64,000 nt of DNA from Paractinoplanes ovalisporus (GCF_016834655.1 NZ_JAENHP010000005.1:310001-374000); one strand, 5' to 3'. Shown: positions 1-13,805, counted from the first letter of the stretch. Program-made: numbers and translations. The notes: generated from the sequence alone by a model not told the origin.

Positions 1-942
1 GACGTCGAGGTGGTATCGGGCCTGACCGACAGCGCCACCGTGGTCCAGATCCCCGACCCGGCGACGGCGCTCGCTTTCCGCACGACCGCTTCCGGCCGGA
101 GCGACCTGTTCGTCGTGGGCCCGCGCACGAGGGGCCGCTACCACGCGGGCAAGGGCGTCCCGGTCTGCGTACGCCTCCGCTTGCGGCCCGGAGTGGCCCG
201 GGCCCTCTTCGGCATCCCGATCCAGGCGCTGGCCGACCGAACCGTCCGGATAACCGACCTCTGGGGCACCGACGGCGCCGCCCTGACCGCCTCCTTGAAG
301 GCGGCCGCCCCCGACACCGCTCGTGTGCTCGACCTCTTGCAGAACGCGGTCGGTTCCCGTCTCGGCTTCCCCACCGAGGGCGCATTCCCGTCGCGCGCAC
401 CCCGTCCGCCCGACCCGTTCACACCGACAGCCACCGCGCAGCCAGTTCCCACGAGAGCCGACAGCCAGTTCAGCGTTCCGGCCGGGGCAGCGCTGTTCGG
501 CGCTTCGGCCGGCGCGGTGGGGGTCGGCAGCCCGGCCGGCGCGATCCGGGTCGACAGCTCGCCCGAAGTTGCGGCAGCGGAGGCCTGGGCACCGGACGAC
601 GGTTTGCTGGCCGCGGCCGTGCGGTCGTTGTCGGGCGGTTCGCGGCGCCTCGCCGACGCCGCTGTCGACCTGGGCGTGAGCGAACGACACCTGCGCAACG
701 TCTTCGCCCGCGAGATCGGCCTGTCGCCCAAACACTTCGCCCGCATCACCCGCCTGCGCCGCGTGCTCGAAGAGGCCGGCACCCGCCAGTGGTCATCCCT
801 GGCTGACGACGCCGGCTTCTTCGACCAGGCCCACATGATCAGCGACTTCCGTGCCTTCATGGGCGTGACACCCGCCGCCTTCACCGCCGGCCGCCTCCCG
901 CCCACCACCCCCTGCAGCGAGCTGACCCGCCTCACCGGCTGA
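1..942 (+). CDS. AraC/XylS-family transcriptional regulator (5' end cut off)
   Basis: Transcription regulator of the AraC family. The reading frame is open back to base 1, and the first start inside the window is a GTG at 10, so the true N-terminus probably lies outside. The first ~120 residues (GPRTRGRYH, then VRLRLRPG) look like the sensor-type domain that precedes the DNA-binding part in many actinobacterial AraC proteins. Residues ~125-195 are a Pro/Ala-rich linker. The last ~100 residues hold two helix-turn-helix motifs (SERHLRNVF; FDQAHMISDFRAFMGVTP). It converges on lhr. Family call is firm; ligand and targets cannot be told from the sequence. Confidence 0.85.
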   Translation, partial: DVEVVSGLTDSATVVQIPDPATALAFRTTASGRSDLFVVGPRTRGRYHAGKGVPVCVRLRLRPGVARALFGIPIQALADRTVRITDLWGTDGAALTASLKAAAPDTARVLDLLQNAVGSRLGFPTEGAFPSRAPRPPDPFTPTATAQPVPTRADSQFSVPAGAALFGASAGAVGVGSPAGAIRVDSSPEVAAAEAWAPDDGLLAAAVRSLSGGSRRLADAAVDLGVSERHLRNVFAREIGLSPKHFARITRLRRVLEEAGTRQWSSLADDAGFFDQAHMISDFRAFMGVTPAAFTAGRLPPTTPCSELTRLTG

Positions 943-1247
943 CCTCGGCGACGACCCGGACCGTGCGAATCGACTCGGCCCGATCACCTGCCCGATCTGA
1001 CCCACCGCCGGTCCTCCCCAGCCGGGGTGGGTCGGTGCATCACCGGCTGATCGCACCCATATCCCCATAGGCCAACCCTCGTGCGGTGTCTTCATCGGCT
1101 GACCGCACCCGAACACCGGCGACAACGTCTTCCTCGATCATCACCGGGTCCCGCCGCCCGCCGGTCCTGTTGCCCGAGCAGGGCCGGCGATCACCGGAGG
1201 TCAACCTTCGAGGGGCAGGCCACGGGCGTCTTCGTTCCAGGAGACGA
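943..1247. other. intergenic region between convergent araC-type gene and lhr
   Basis: About 305 bases without a convincing gene. The motif CACCGG/CGGCTGACC recurs several times (for example near 934, 1040 and 1095), giving a weakly repetitive texture, and one hairpin is visible at 999-1033. Short frames crossing it lack ribosome binding sites and are antisense extensions of lhr. Confidence 0.5.
999..1033. terminator. possible hairpin between convergent genes
   Basis: GACCCACC (999-1006) pairs with GGTGGGTC (1026-1033), with a partly pairing CCGG/CCGG core. There is no T-tract, so this is only a candidate bidirectional terminator for the AraC gene and lhr. Confidence 0.3.
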
Positions 1248-5789
<4,542 letters not shown>

Positions 5790-5953
5790 GGACCCATGTT
5801 CCCTCGGGGGTACGACAAAAACTGAACCCTCGCGAAAGGGTCATCCGGGCACGGGAGGGACGTCCGGCCAGCGGAATTTCTTGACGTCCCGGACCATGGT
5901 GCGGTCGAGTCCAAGACGGATATACATGGGCGCCACTGGATGGAGGAGGTTCC

Positions 5954-6787
5954 GTGCTCGGAAGAACCCTCGCGGCCGGCGCGGCGGCGCTCGCCCTGGT
6001 GATGATCGGTACGCCACCGGCCCACGCGGCGGCCGGCAACGGATATGTGCGCCTGGCCCACCTCTCGCCCGACACGCCGGCCGTCGACGTCTATCTGAGG
6101 TCGGAGTCGGGCGCGGTCGAGCCCCAGACATTCAAAGCGGTGGCGTACGGCGACATGTCCCGCTACCTGCGCCTGCCCGCGGGCAGCTACCAGGTCGCCA
6201 TGCGCAAAGCAGGTGCCCCCGCGAGCGAGAAGCCGGTGATCACGACCCAGGTCGGCGTGGAGGACAAAGGCGCCTACACGGTCGCCGGCGTGGGCCGGTT
6301 CGCCGACCTCGGCCTGCGCGTCCTCAAGGACGACCTGCGCCTGCCCGACCCCGGAAAGTCGAAGGTCCGCGTCATCCAGGCCTCGGTGAAAGCGCCGGTT
6401 CTCGACGTCGCCGGCAAGAGCGGCGCGAAGATCGCCGACGGTGTCGAGTTCGCCACCACGACGGCCTACCGCGAGGTCAACCCCGGCAAGTGGAGCGTGC
6501 GGGTCGAGCCCACGGGCGGCGGTCGCGCCAGCGAGCTGCCCTGCACCCTGGGCGCCGGCAGCGTCTATTCGCTGGTGGTGCTCGACGACGATGCGGGCGG
6601 CCTCAAGCCCGAGCTGCACGTCGACGCCGAACGGCAGGGGACGGTCCCGCTGGGCAGCGTCGCGACCGGGGCCGGTGGCAGCGCGCCGGGCTCGCCGGTT
6701 GGTGGCGCGCTGATCGCGGCGGCTGCGGCCGCCCTGGTCGCCGGCGCCCTGACCATGGTCCTGCGTCGTCGGCTCCGCACAGCCTGA
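5954..6787 (+). CDS. secreted DUF4397-domain protein with C-terminal membrane anchor
   Basis: Probable surface-exposed protein of 277 residues. It has a signal peptide (residues 1-~25, cleavage near AHA/AAG), a DUF4397 domain starting at YVRLAHLSPDTPAVDVYL, a glycine/serine-rich stretch (~225-240), one C-terminal hydrophobic segment (~243-265) and a basic tail RRRLRTA. That end resembles a cell-wall sorting signal but has no LPXTG. GTG start at 5954 is supported by GGAGGAGGT immediately upstream. The class F sortase gene starts 9 bases after its stop, so the two are very likely one operon and the protein a substrate or partner of that sortase (inference). The exact biochemical role of DUF4397 is not known. 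Confidence 0.85.
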   Translation: MLGRTLAAGAAALALVMIGTPPAHAAAGNGYVRLAHLSPDTPAVDVYLRSESGAVEPQTFKAVAYGDMSRYLRLPAGSYQVAMRKAGAPASEKPVITTQVGVEDKGAYTVAGVGRFADLGLRVLKDDLRLPDPGKSKVRVIQASVKAPVLDVAGKSGAKIADGVEFATTTAYREVNPGKWSVRVEPTGGGRASELPCTLGAGSVYSLVVLDDDAGGLKPELHVDAERQGTVPLGSVATGAGGSAPGSPVGGALIAAAAAALVAGALTMVLRRRLRTA

Positions 6788-6796
6788 GGCCCACCG

Positions 6797-8257
6797 GTGA
6801 CTCCCGACGACGACGAGACCCCGCTGATCGTCCGGGTCCCCGCCCGCCCCGCCCTCCCTGCCCTCCCTCCCGCCCCCACCCCGCTTGCCCTCGGTCCAGC
6901 CTTTCTCAGCCCAGCCGCTCTCCCCGCGCCGAACACCGACGCGCCCGACGCGCCCGACGAGCGCGGCGAACACGGCGAGCGTGAGGCCCCGCTGCGCGAT
7001 GCGTACGGCGCCACGCCCCCGTACGGCACCACGCCTCCCTACGGTGCGAACGAGCCCGCCACGCCTCCGTGCGAGGCGCAGGAGCCCGCGGCCGCCCACG
7101 AGCTGCCGGCGCCGGTGGCCATGGGCGAGATCAGCTGGGTCGCCCGCGGCAAGGCCAAACTCGTCAAGCCCGGGACGGTCCGCGCCCGCGCCCTCGTGCC
7201 CGGTGCGCTGTCGATCCCGCGGCCCAAGCCCAGCCGGCACCTACGTCTGGGACAAGCCGCCGCCCCCTTTCCGCGCCGCGTCTTCCCTAAAGCTCCGCAG
7301 ACGACCGACCCCGAAACCCCGGCCGAGATCCCGGAACCGGCCACCATCGTTCCGCCACCCATCCGGGCGGCGATCCCCGGTCACCCCGAACGGCCCGGTG
7401 GCGGCCCGGGAGACATGCGCGACGTGGCTGCCCGGAAAGACGACCCCAAGTCCATGGACACTCACTCCTCCTCGCCGGTGGGCGGCCAAAACCCCGTACG
7501 GGGAAACGGTTTTGATGACGCCCCGAGTCTGCCGCCGGGGAAGCCTCCGGCCCAGCTGCGAAAGGACCGCCCCGACCCAGTACCAAAGAGGGGGGTCGCG
7601 CTCCCCGTGGCCGCCGCAGCGCTGGCCGCCGCCATCGCAGCCACCGGATATCTGGTCATGACCGACCGCGTCCCCGCCGACCTGGGCCGCTGGGCCGGCA
7701 TCACCGCCGGCGCAACCGCGACCAGCGCAACCACGACCGGAGCAACCAAGGCGGCCACAAAAAACGGAACCGCGGAACGACCCGCAGGCGACCCTTTCGG
7801 CAGCATCGCCGCGGCTCCCACCGGCGCCCCCACCCGCCTGAGAGTCGGCGCGATCAAGATCGACACGCCCCTCGAAACCTTGAAGATCGGCCCCGACGGC
7901 GCCCTCCAGCCGCCGAAGAAGTTCGCCCTGGCCGGCTGGTACGCGGACGGCACCGCCCCCGGCGACAACGGCCCGGCCGTCATAGCCGGCCACGTCGACT
8001 CGCGGGAGGGCCCGGCCGTCTTCTACCGCCTGCGCGACCTCACCACTGGCGACCGCATCGACGTCGTCCGCGGCGGCGCGACCCTCAGCTTCACGGTCAC
8101 GGCGATCCGCTGGTATCCCAAGACCGAATTCCCGACCGAGGAGGTGTACGGCCCGACCCCGGACCGCCAGCTACGGCTGATCACCTGTGGCGGTGTCTTC
8201 GACCGGACCCTGCGTTCCTACCGCGACAACCTCGTGGTCTACGCGGTGGCCGGGTGA
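6797..8257 (+). CDS. class F sortase with long proline-rich N-terminal region
   Basis: Membrane-bound transpeptidase of the class F sortase family. The C-terminal ~150 residues hold the catalytic domain: His in AGHVDS (~399), Cys in LITCGG (~464) and Arg in SYRDN (~476). One membrane segment lies near residues 265-285 (VALPVAAAALAAAIAATGYL). Unlike typical class F sortases of ~200-250 residues, this frame is 486 long because of a ~250-residue Pro/Ala-rich cytoplasmic region with YGATPP/YGTTPP-type repeats. The assumed GTG start has only a weak ribosome site, and starts further in (near MRDVAARKDD) cannot be excluded. The coupled DUF4397 gene suggests a dedicated substrate-sortase pair. Confidence 0.85.
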   Translation: MTPDDDETPLIVRVPARPALPALPPAPTPLALGPAFLSPAALPAPNTDAPDAPDERGEHGEREAPLRDAYGATPPYGTTPPYGANEPATPPCEAQEPAAAHELPAPVAMGEISWVARGKAKLVKPGTVRARALVPGALSIPRPKPSRHLRLGQAAAPFPRRVFPKAPQTTDPETPAEIPEPATIVPPPIRAAIPGHPERPGGGPGDMRDVAARKDDPKSMDTHSSSPVGGQNPVRGNGFDDAPSLPPGKPPAQLRKDRPDPVPKRGVALPVAAAALAAAIAATGYLVMTDRVPADLGRWAGITAGATATSATTTGATKAATKNGTAERPAGDPFGSIAAAPTGAPTRLRVGAIKIDTPLETLKIGPDGALQPPKKFALAGWYADGTAPGDNGPAVIAGHVDSREGPAVFYRLRDLTTGDRIDVVRGGATLSFTVTAIRWYPKTEFPTEEVYGPTPDRQLRLITCGGVFDRTLRSYRDNLVVYAVAG

Positions 8258-8287
8258 TCGCCGTTCCGCTGTCCGGGCGGCCGAATT

Positions 8288-9943
8288 ATGGTGGGAAACG
8301 AGTCGACGGGTGGGGGCGGGATGGCGGTCGGACGCATGCTCGTCGCCGGTCGGTATCGTCTCGGCGAGCCGGTCGGCTCCGGTGGCATGGGCCGTGTCTG
8401 GCGGGCCCGCGACGAGATGCTCGACCGTGACGTGGCGGTCAAGGAGTTCGTCCCGCCCGACTGGATGACCGACGAGGAACGCGCCCGGCTGCGTGACCGC
8501 ACTCTGCGCGAGGCCCGCAGCGCCGGACGGCTGAACCATCCCCACGTCGTACGCATCTATGACGTCGTCCACGCCGACGGCCTGCCCTGGATCGTGATGG
8601 AGTATGTGCCGTCGCGCTCGCTGCACCAGGTCATCCACGAGGACGGCCCGTTCTCCCCGGCCACCGCCGCCCGCATCGGCGTGGCCCTGCTCGACGCGTT
8701 GCGCGCCGCCCACGAGGCCGGGGTGCTGCACCGCGACGTGAAGCCCCACAACGTGCTCATCGGCTTCGACGGCCGGGTGGTCCTGACCGATTTCGGTCTG
8801 GCCACCTTCGTGGACGACGGCGCCGTCACCGGGCCCGGCCTGGTGGTCGGCTCCCCGCAGTACGTGTCGCCCGAGCGCGCCCGCGACGGCACCTCCAGCC
8901 CGGAGTCCGACCTGTGGTCGCTGGGCGCGACCCTCTACGCGGCGGTCGAGGGCCGTTCCCCCTACGCGCGCGAGAACGCCATGGCCACCCTGATGGCGCT
9001 GGCCACGGAGGAGCCCGACCCGCCGGCCCGGGCCGGGATGCTGGGCCCGGTGCTGACCGGCCTGCTGCGTCGCCAGCCGCGGGACAGGTTGACCGCGGCC
9101 GAGACCGAACAGCGTCTCCGCATGATCCTCGCGTCCACCCCGCCCCCGCCCCGGGTGCCGTCGCCGCGCCGGGTGCCGTCCGTCATCGGGTCCGAAATTG
9201 ATCATCCGAGAGAGGCGACGCCGACCGGCCGGTCCCGCCCGGCCCTGGTGGCGGCCGGTCAGTCCCGCCCGGCCCTGGTGGCGGCCGGCCTGGCCCTGGT
9301 GGCGGTGCTGGGTGTCGGCGGCATCCTCGCGAGCTACCTGATCCAGGAAACACCCACTGCCGGCCCCACGCGGCCGCCGGCGAGCGCGCCACCCTCGCCG
9401 GCCGTGGCCGCGGGTTTCTCGGCGGCGGCCTGCGCCCGTCCGGCCCCCGCGAACCTCCCCAAGCTCCCGCTGCCGGGTGCGCCGCGCGGGGGCAACGACT
9501 GGGCGCTGACCCCCGGCTGGTCCTACTTCACCAACGGCCGCGGCTTCCACATGCCGGTGCCGGACGGCTGGACCTGGCAGCGGATCGGCACGACGTACTG
9601 CTTCCGCGACCCGGTCGGCGACACCGTGCTGAGCCTCGACACGGGCCGCAACCCGGCCGGCGACCCGGTGCAGGCGTGCCGCGCCGAGGCGGCCCGGCTC
9701 GTGCAGGCGGGCGCGCTGCCGGGCTACGAACTGGTGACGCTCGAGAAGAAGCCGCTCCTCAACAAGACCGCCGACTGGGAGTACCGGTACACCGCGGACG
9801 GCGTCCGCATGCACGCGCAGACCCGCTGGTTCGTGAAGGCCGGCCGGGGCTTCGCGATCAGCTGGACCACGCGCGACTTCGACTGGACCGGCGACCTGGC
9901 TAAGATCAACATGGCCCTGACCACCTTCTACGCACAGCGTTAG
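8288..9943 (+). CDS. membrane serine/threonine protein kinase
   Basis: Eukaryotic-type Ser/Thr kinase (551 residues) with extracellular domain. Gly-rich loop GSGGMGRV, catalytic loop HRDVKPHNVLI (~149), DFGLA (~168) and the SPEYVSPER-like activation segment PQYVSPERARDG are all present, so it should be active. A Pro/Arg-rich linker leads to a single membrane segment (~328-352), then an extracellular Trp/Tyr-rich domain of ~190 residues (residues 360-551) without PASTA repeats, probably a ligand or wall sensor. Starts possible at ATG 8288, GTG 8291 or ATG 8321; the last has the best purine-rich upstream (GGTGGGGGCGGG). Follows the sortase gene by 30 bases. Substrates unknown. Confidence 0.92.
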   Translation: MVGNESTGGGGMAVGRMLVAGRYRLGEPVGSGGMGRVWRARDEMLDRDVAVKEFVPPDWMTDEERARLRDRTLREARSAGRLNHPHVVRIYDVVHADGLPWIVMEYVPSRSLHQVIHEDGPFSPATAARIGVALLDALRAAHEAGVLHRDVKPHNVLIGFDGRVVLTDFGLATFVDDGAVTGPGLVVGSPQYVSPERARDGTSSPESDLWSLGATLYAAVEGRSPYARENAMATLMALATEEPDPPARAGMLGPVLTGLLRRQPRDRLTAAETEQRLRMILASTPPPPRVPSPRRVPSVIGSEIDHPREATPTGRSRPALVAAGQSRPALVAAGLALVAVLGVGGILASYLIQETPTAGPTRPPASAPPSPAVAAGFSAAACARPAPANLPKLPLPGAPRGGNDWALTPGWSYFTNGRGFHMPVPDGWTWQRIGTTYCFRDPVGDTVLSLDTGRNPAGDPVQACRAEAARLVQAGALPGYELVTLEKKPLLNKTADWEYRYTADGVRMHAQTRWFVKAGRGFAISWTTRDFDWTGDLAKINMALTTFYAQR

Positions 9944-10050
9944 GTCACCCGGTTCACAGCAATCCTTCAGCCGGAGTTGTTAGGGTTTCCGGTCATGAGC
10001 GGCAGTAGACAGCCGGGCTCGGCCCGGCGTCCCGTCAGATCTTTCCGGCC

Positions 10051-11343
10051 GTGTTGATCGTCACCGGCCTCCTCCTGGTGCTTGTGGTGACCGCGGTCAC
10101 CGGCTATTTCGTGGCGCAGGAATTCGGCTATGTCGCGGCCGACCGCGGCAAGCTGCGCCGCGACGCCGAACAGGGCGACCAGGCCGCCGTCCGAGCCCTC
10201 AAGGTCACCGAGCGCCTCTCGTTCGTGCTCTCCGGCGCGCAACTCGGCATCACCGTCACCGCACTGCTCGTGGGTTACGTCGCCGAGCCGTTCATCGGTG
10301 AGGGGCTGTCCGAGCTGCTCGGCGGGGCCGGCGTGCCGACCGCGGTGAGCATGCCGGTCTCGGTCGCGGCGGCGCTGCTGATCGCCACCATCGTGCAGAT
10401 GGTGTTCGGCGAGCTGGCCCCGAAGAACCTCGCGATCGCCCGCGCCGAGACCCTGGCCAAGGTGCTCAGCCGCTCCACGCTGATGTATCTGACCGTTTTC
10501 GGGCCGATCATCCGGTTGTTCGACCGCACCGCCGCCGGCCTGCTGCGCCGCATCGGCATCGAGCCGATCGAGGAGCTGCCCGAGGGCGCGACCGAGGAGG
10601 ATCTCGAGCAGATCATCCGTGAGTCGCGGGCCAACGGCGGTCTCGACGCCGAGCTCTCCACGCTGCTCGACCGTGGTCTCGACTTCCGGGGGCGCACGGC
10701 GGCCGAGGCCATGATCCCGCGCGTCGACGTCCACACCGTGCCCGCGACAGCGAGCGCGGCCGACGTCGTGGCTCTTCTCGACACCCACAGATCCCGTTTC
10801 CCCGTACGGGGTGACGTGGTCGACGAAATCGTGGGTGTCGTCAGCATCGCCGACATCCTGGCCATCGCCCCCGCCGACCGCGCCACCACGCCGATCTCCT
10901 CCGTGATGTCGGCCCCCGTGCTGGTCCCGTCGTCGCTGCGACTGCCCACGGTCCTCGAACGCCTGCGCTCGGCCCACCGTCAGCTCGCCTGCGTGGTCGA
11001 CGAGTTCGGCGGCTTCGCCGGCATCATCACGCTCGAAGACATCGCCGAGGAGCTCGTCGGCCAGATCCGCGACGAGGACGACGAGGAGGAGCCCGCCCCG
11101 GTGCGCCAGCCCGACGGCTCGTGGCTCGTCCCGGCCCGCTGGCGGATCGACGAGATCACCGATGCCACCGGCGTCGACCTTCCGGTCGGCGACGACTACG
11201 AGACGGTCTCCGGCCTGGTGCTGGCCCGGCTCGGGCGGGTGGCTCAGGCCGGCGACTCGGTCACCCTCGACGGCGGTTCCCTTTCCGTACGGGTGGAGAG
11301 CGTCGACCGGCACGTCCCCCTCACGGTTCGGATCTCACGATGA
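10051..11343 (+). CDS. hemolysin-family (CNNM/DUF21-CBS-CorC_HlyC) membrane protein
   Basis: Membrane protein of the HlyC/CorC/CNNM family, 430 residues. Residues ~1-185 are the DUF21 transmembrane domain (GAQLGITVTALLVGYVAEP; FGELAPKNLAIARAE). Residues ~200-325 are two CBS domains, which usually sense adenine nucleotides (VDEFGGFAGIITLEDIAEE). The last ~85 are the CorC_HlyC domain (RWRIDEI...VSGLVLARLGR). Members are linked to Mg2+/Co2+ export. GTG start at 10051. Its TGA overlaps the ATG of the next, related gene (ATGA), so the pair is translationally coupled and may form a heteromer. Confidence 0.92.
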   Translation: MLIVTGLLLVLVVTAVTGYFVAQEFGYVAADRGKLRRDAEQGDQAAVRALKVTERLSFVLSGAQLGITVTALLVGYVAEPFIGEGLSELLGGAGVPTAVSMPVSVAAALLIATIVQMVFGELAPKNLAIARAETLAKVLSRSTLMYLTVFGPIIRLFDRTAAGLLRRIGIEPIEELPEGATEEDLEQIIRESRANGGLDAELSTLLDRGLDFRGRTAAEAMIPRVDVHTVPATASAADVVALLDTHRSRFPVRGDVVDEIVGVVSIADILAIAPADRATTPISSVMSAPVLVPSSLRLPTVLERLRSAHRQLACVVDEFGGFAGIITLEDIAEELVGQIRDEDDEEEPAPVRQPDGSWLVPARWRIDEITDATGVDLPVGDDYETVSGLVLARLGRVAQAGDSVTLDGGSLSVRVESVDRHVPLTVRISR

Positions 11344-12383
11344 ACGCGCTCTGGGTCACGTTGCTGCTGATCGGCAACGCCTTCTTCGTCGCCGCCGAGT
11401 TCGCCCTGGTGGCGAGCAAGCGGCACCGTCTCGAACAGTCCGCGGCCAACGGCAGCCGGGCGGCCAAGGCGGCGCTCGACGGCACCCGTGAACTCTCGGT
11501 CATGCTGGCCGGCGCCCAGCTGGGCATCACGCTGTGTTCCCTGGGCTTGGGCGCGCTCGCCGAGCCATCGCTGGAGCACCTGTTCGGCCCGGCCCTGCAC
11601 GCGATCGGCCTGCCCGACGTCGCCAGCCACGTCATCGCGTTCCTGCTCGCCCTGATCATCGTCACGTTCCTGCACCTGGTGATCGGCGAGATGATGCCGA
11701 AGTCGTGGGCGATCACCCACCCCGAGCGCTCGGCCATCCTGCTGGCGCTGCCGTTCCGCATGTACGCGAGGATCGTCGGCCCGGCCCTGCGCGTGCTGAA
11801 CGCGCTGGCCAACCTCGCGCTCAAGCCCTTCGGCGTGCACCCGCAGGACCAGCTGGCCCAGGCCCACGGGCCGGCCGAGATGCGCATCCTGCTCGACCGT
11901 TCGCGGGCCGAGGGCCTGATCGAGGCCGAGCAGAGTGAGCTGCTCACGAGCGTTCTCAGTCTGGCTTCCCTTCCCGTACGCGATGTCATGCTCCCGACCG
12001 CACAACTGGTCTCGCTGCCCGAGGCGGCCTCGGTCGCCGACATCGAGCTCGCGTCGCTCACCAGCGGCCGCGCCCGCATCGCCGTCACGGACGAGGACGG
12101 CCGAGTGGTCGGCGTCGTGCACGTCCGTGAAGCCGTACGGGCCAGCGCGACCGGCCGGGCCGCGACCGCGGGCGAACTGATGGAACCGGCCTACCTGCTC
12201 GACGCCGGGGTCAACGTCGTCGAGGCGGTGGCCGCCCTGCGCGCCGGCCGCACCCAGCTCGCGATCGTCACCGGCGACGACGCGGCCCAGGTCGGCTTTG
12301 TCGCCCTGGAAGACCTGCTGGAACAGGTGATCGGCCGCTTCGACGACGAGACCGACGACCTGCCCGCCACCGCGAACGCGTGA
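11340..12383 (+). CDS. hemolysin-family (CNNM/DUF21-CBS) membrane protein, short form
   Basis: Second member of the CNNM/HlyC family, 347 residues. It has the DUF21 membrane domain (MNALWVTLLLIGNAFFVAAE; GAQLGITLCSLGLGALAEP; VIGEMMPKSWAITHPE) and a CBS pair (VRDVMLPTAQLVSLPE ... QVGFVALEDLLEQVIGRF), then stops, so it lacks the C-terminal CorC_HlyC domain of its upstream neighbour. ATG at 11340 overlaps the preceding stop by four bases. The tandem long form plus short form arrangement is common in actinobacteria. Likely role is divalent cation transport; partner formation is inference. Confidence 0.92.
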   Translation: MNALWVTLLLIGNAFFVAAEFALVASKRHRLEQSAANGSRAAKAALDGTRELSVMLAGAQLGITLCSLGLGALAEPSLEHLFGPALHAIGLPDVASHVIAFLLALIIVTFLHLVIGEMMPKSWAITHPERSAILLALPFRMYARIVGPALRVLNALANLALKPFGVHPQDQLAQAHGPAEMRILLDRSRAEGLIEAEQSELLTSVLSLASLPVRDVMLPTAQLVSLPEAASVADIELASLTSGRARIAVTDEDGRVVGVVHVREAVRASATGRAATAGELMEPAYLLDAGVNVVEAVAALRAGRTQLAIVTGDDAAQVGFVALEDLLEQVIGRFDDETDDLPATANA

Positions 12384-12397
12384 TCCCGTCCGACCCC

Positions 12398-12600
12398 TCG
12401 GCCCGGGCGTGTTCCCGCGGCTGAGGTCCCTTCGACCTCGACCCGGCGTATTCCCGACCTCGCGTGTTCCCGACGACACCCGACCCGGCGTGTTCCCGAC
12501 GACCTCGACCCGGCGCGATTCCGACGGCCTCTCGCCCGAGCGCGCTCCTCGCGCCTGAAGTCCCCTTCGACCCCTCGGCCCGGCGTATCCCGCGCCGGGT
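12398..12600. repeat. degenerate GC-rich repeats before spo0M-like gene
   Basis: The 260-base gap holds imperfect repeats around CGACCTCGACCCGGCG (12433-12448 and 12500-12515, with variants near 12474, 12398 and 12568), each followed by TATTCCCG, TGTTCCCG or CGATTCCG. Spacing is irregular. No start or RNA fold of a known class was recognised. Confidence 0.6.
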
Positions 12601-12642
12601 CTCCCAAGCCACCCCAACGTCAATTCAAGGAGGAATGACCCG

Positions 12643-13764
12643 GTGGTCTTCAAGAAGATGATGCGCGCCTTCGGCGTCGGCGGCCCGACCGTCGACACCG
12701 TGCTGGCCAACCCGAACACGCGGCCCGGACTGGCCCTTGAGGGTCAGGTGCGGATCGCCGGCGGTGACCACGACGTCACCATCGAGGGAATCGTGCTGGG
12801 CCTGGTCACCCGCGTCGAGTCCGAGCACGGCGAGAATCTCATCGAGTTCCACCGGCTGCCGGTCGCCGGCGCCTTCCAGCTGCGCAAGGGCGAGCAGAGG
12901 GACCTGCCGTTCTCGTTCCCGATGCCGTGGGAGACGCCGATCACCGACGTCTACGGCCAGCGGCTGCACGGCATGACGATGGGGCTGCGCACCGAACTGT
13001 CGGTGGCCAAGGCCGTCGACAAGGGCGACCTCGACCACGTGGCCGTGCACCCGTTGCCGTCCCAGGAGCGCATCCTCGACGCGTTCGCGCGGCTCGGCTT
13101 CCGCTTCAAGAACGCCGACCTGGAACACGGCGCGATCTACGGCGTACGCATGACGCTGCCGTTCTACCAGGAGATCGAGTTCTACCCGCCCCCGCAGTAC
13201 GCGGGTGCCATCAACGAGGTCGAGGTCACTTTCATCGCCGACCCGCAGGGCGTAGAGGTGGTGCTCGAGTTCGACAAGCGCGGCGGTTTCCTGCAGCCCG
13301 GCCACGACGCGTACGGCCGTTTCCGCGTCTCCCACGCCGAAGCCGACACCACCGACTGGACCGCCGTGGTCGAGCAGTGGATGTCCGAGGCCACCGGCCG
13401 CTACCAGGGCCTCCGCTCCGCCGGCGGTTTCGGAGCCCCCGGCCACGGCGCTCCCGGCTATGGCGCGCCCGGTTACGGAGCTCCCGGCCACGGCGCCCCC
13501 GGTTACGGCGCTCCCGGCTATGGCGCCCCCGGCCACGGTGCCCCCGGTTACGGCGCGCCGGGCTACGGCGCCCCCGCTTACGGCCACGGCGGTCACGGCC
13601 ACCACGGCCACTACGCAGGCCACGGCCACGGAGGCCGAGGCGGCATGGGCATGGGCGGCATGGCCATGGGCGTAGCCGGCGGCGTAGTAGGCGGCATGAT
13701 CCTCGGCGAGGCCATGGAAGAGGTCTTCGAGGGCGACGACGGCGGCGGCGGCGAAGAGGAGTGA
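12643..13764 (+). CDS. Spo0M-like sporulation control protein with Gly/Pro/His-rich tail
   Basis: Arrestin-fold protein of the Spo0M (SpoOM) family, 373 residues. Residues ~1-250 match the family: VVFKKMMRAFGVGGPTVDTV, VETPITDVYGQRLHGM-like WETPITDVYGQRLHGMT, FYQEIEFYPP and FDKRGGFLQPGHDAYGRF. Spo0M is a cytoplasmic regulator linked to sporulation and cell-shape control in Bacillus and Streptomyces. After ~260 comes a low-complexity tail of GAPGYGAPGHG repeats, then a His/Gly stretch, a hydrophobic glycine segment and an acidic end. GTG start has AAGGAGGA upstream. A paralogue without this tail lies at 59863-60651. Two strong hairpins follow the stop. Confidence 0.88.
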   Translation: MVFKKMMRAFGVGGPTVDTVLANPNTRPGLALEGQVRIAGGDHDVTIEGIVLGLVTRVESEHGENLIEFHRLPVAGAFQLRKGEQRDLPFSFPMPWETPITDVYGQRLHGMTMGLRTELSVAKAVDKGDLDHVAVHPLPSQERILDAFARLGFRFKNADLEHGAIYGVRMTLPFYQEIEFYPPPQYAGAINEVEVTFIADPQGVEVVLEFDKRGGFLQPGHDAYGRFRVSHAEADTTDWTAVVEQWMSEATGRYQGLRSAGGFGAPGHGAPGYGAPGYGAPGHGAPGYGAPGYGAPGHGAPGYGAPGYGAPAYGHGGHGHHGHYAGHGHGGRGGMGMGGMAMGVAGGVVGGMILGEAMEEVFEGDDGGGGEEE

Positions 13765-13772
13765 CCCTCCCC

Positions 13773-13805
13773 GGCTGAGCGTTCCATTGGGGCGAACGCT
13801 CAGCC
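13773..13805 (+). terminator. strong hairpin after spo0M-like gene
   Basis: GGCTGAGCGTTC (13773-13784) pairs perfectly with GAACGCTCAGCC (13794-13805), a 12-bp stem with a 9-base loop, 8 bases after the stop codon. Confidence 0.7.
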
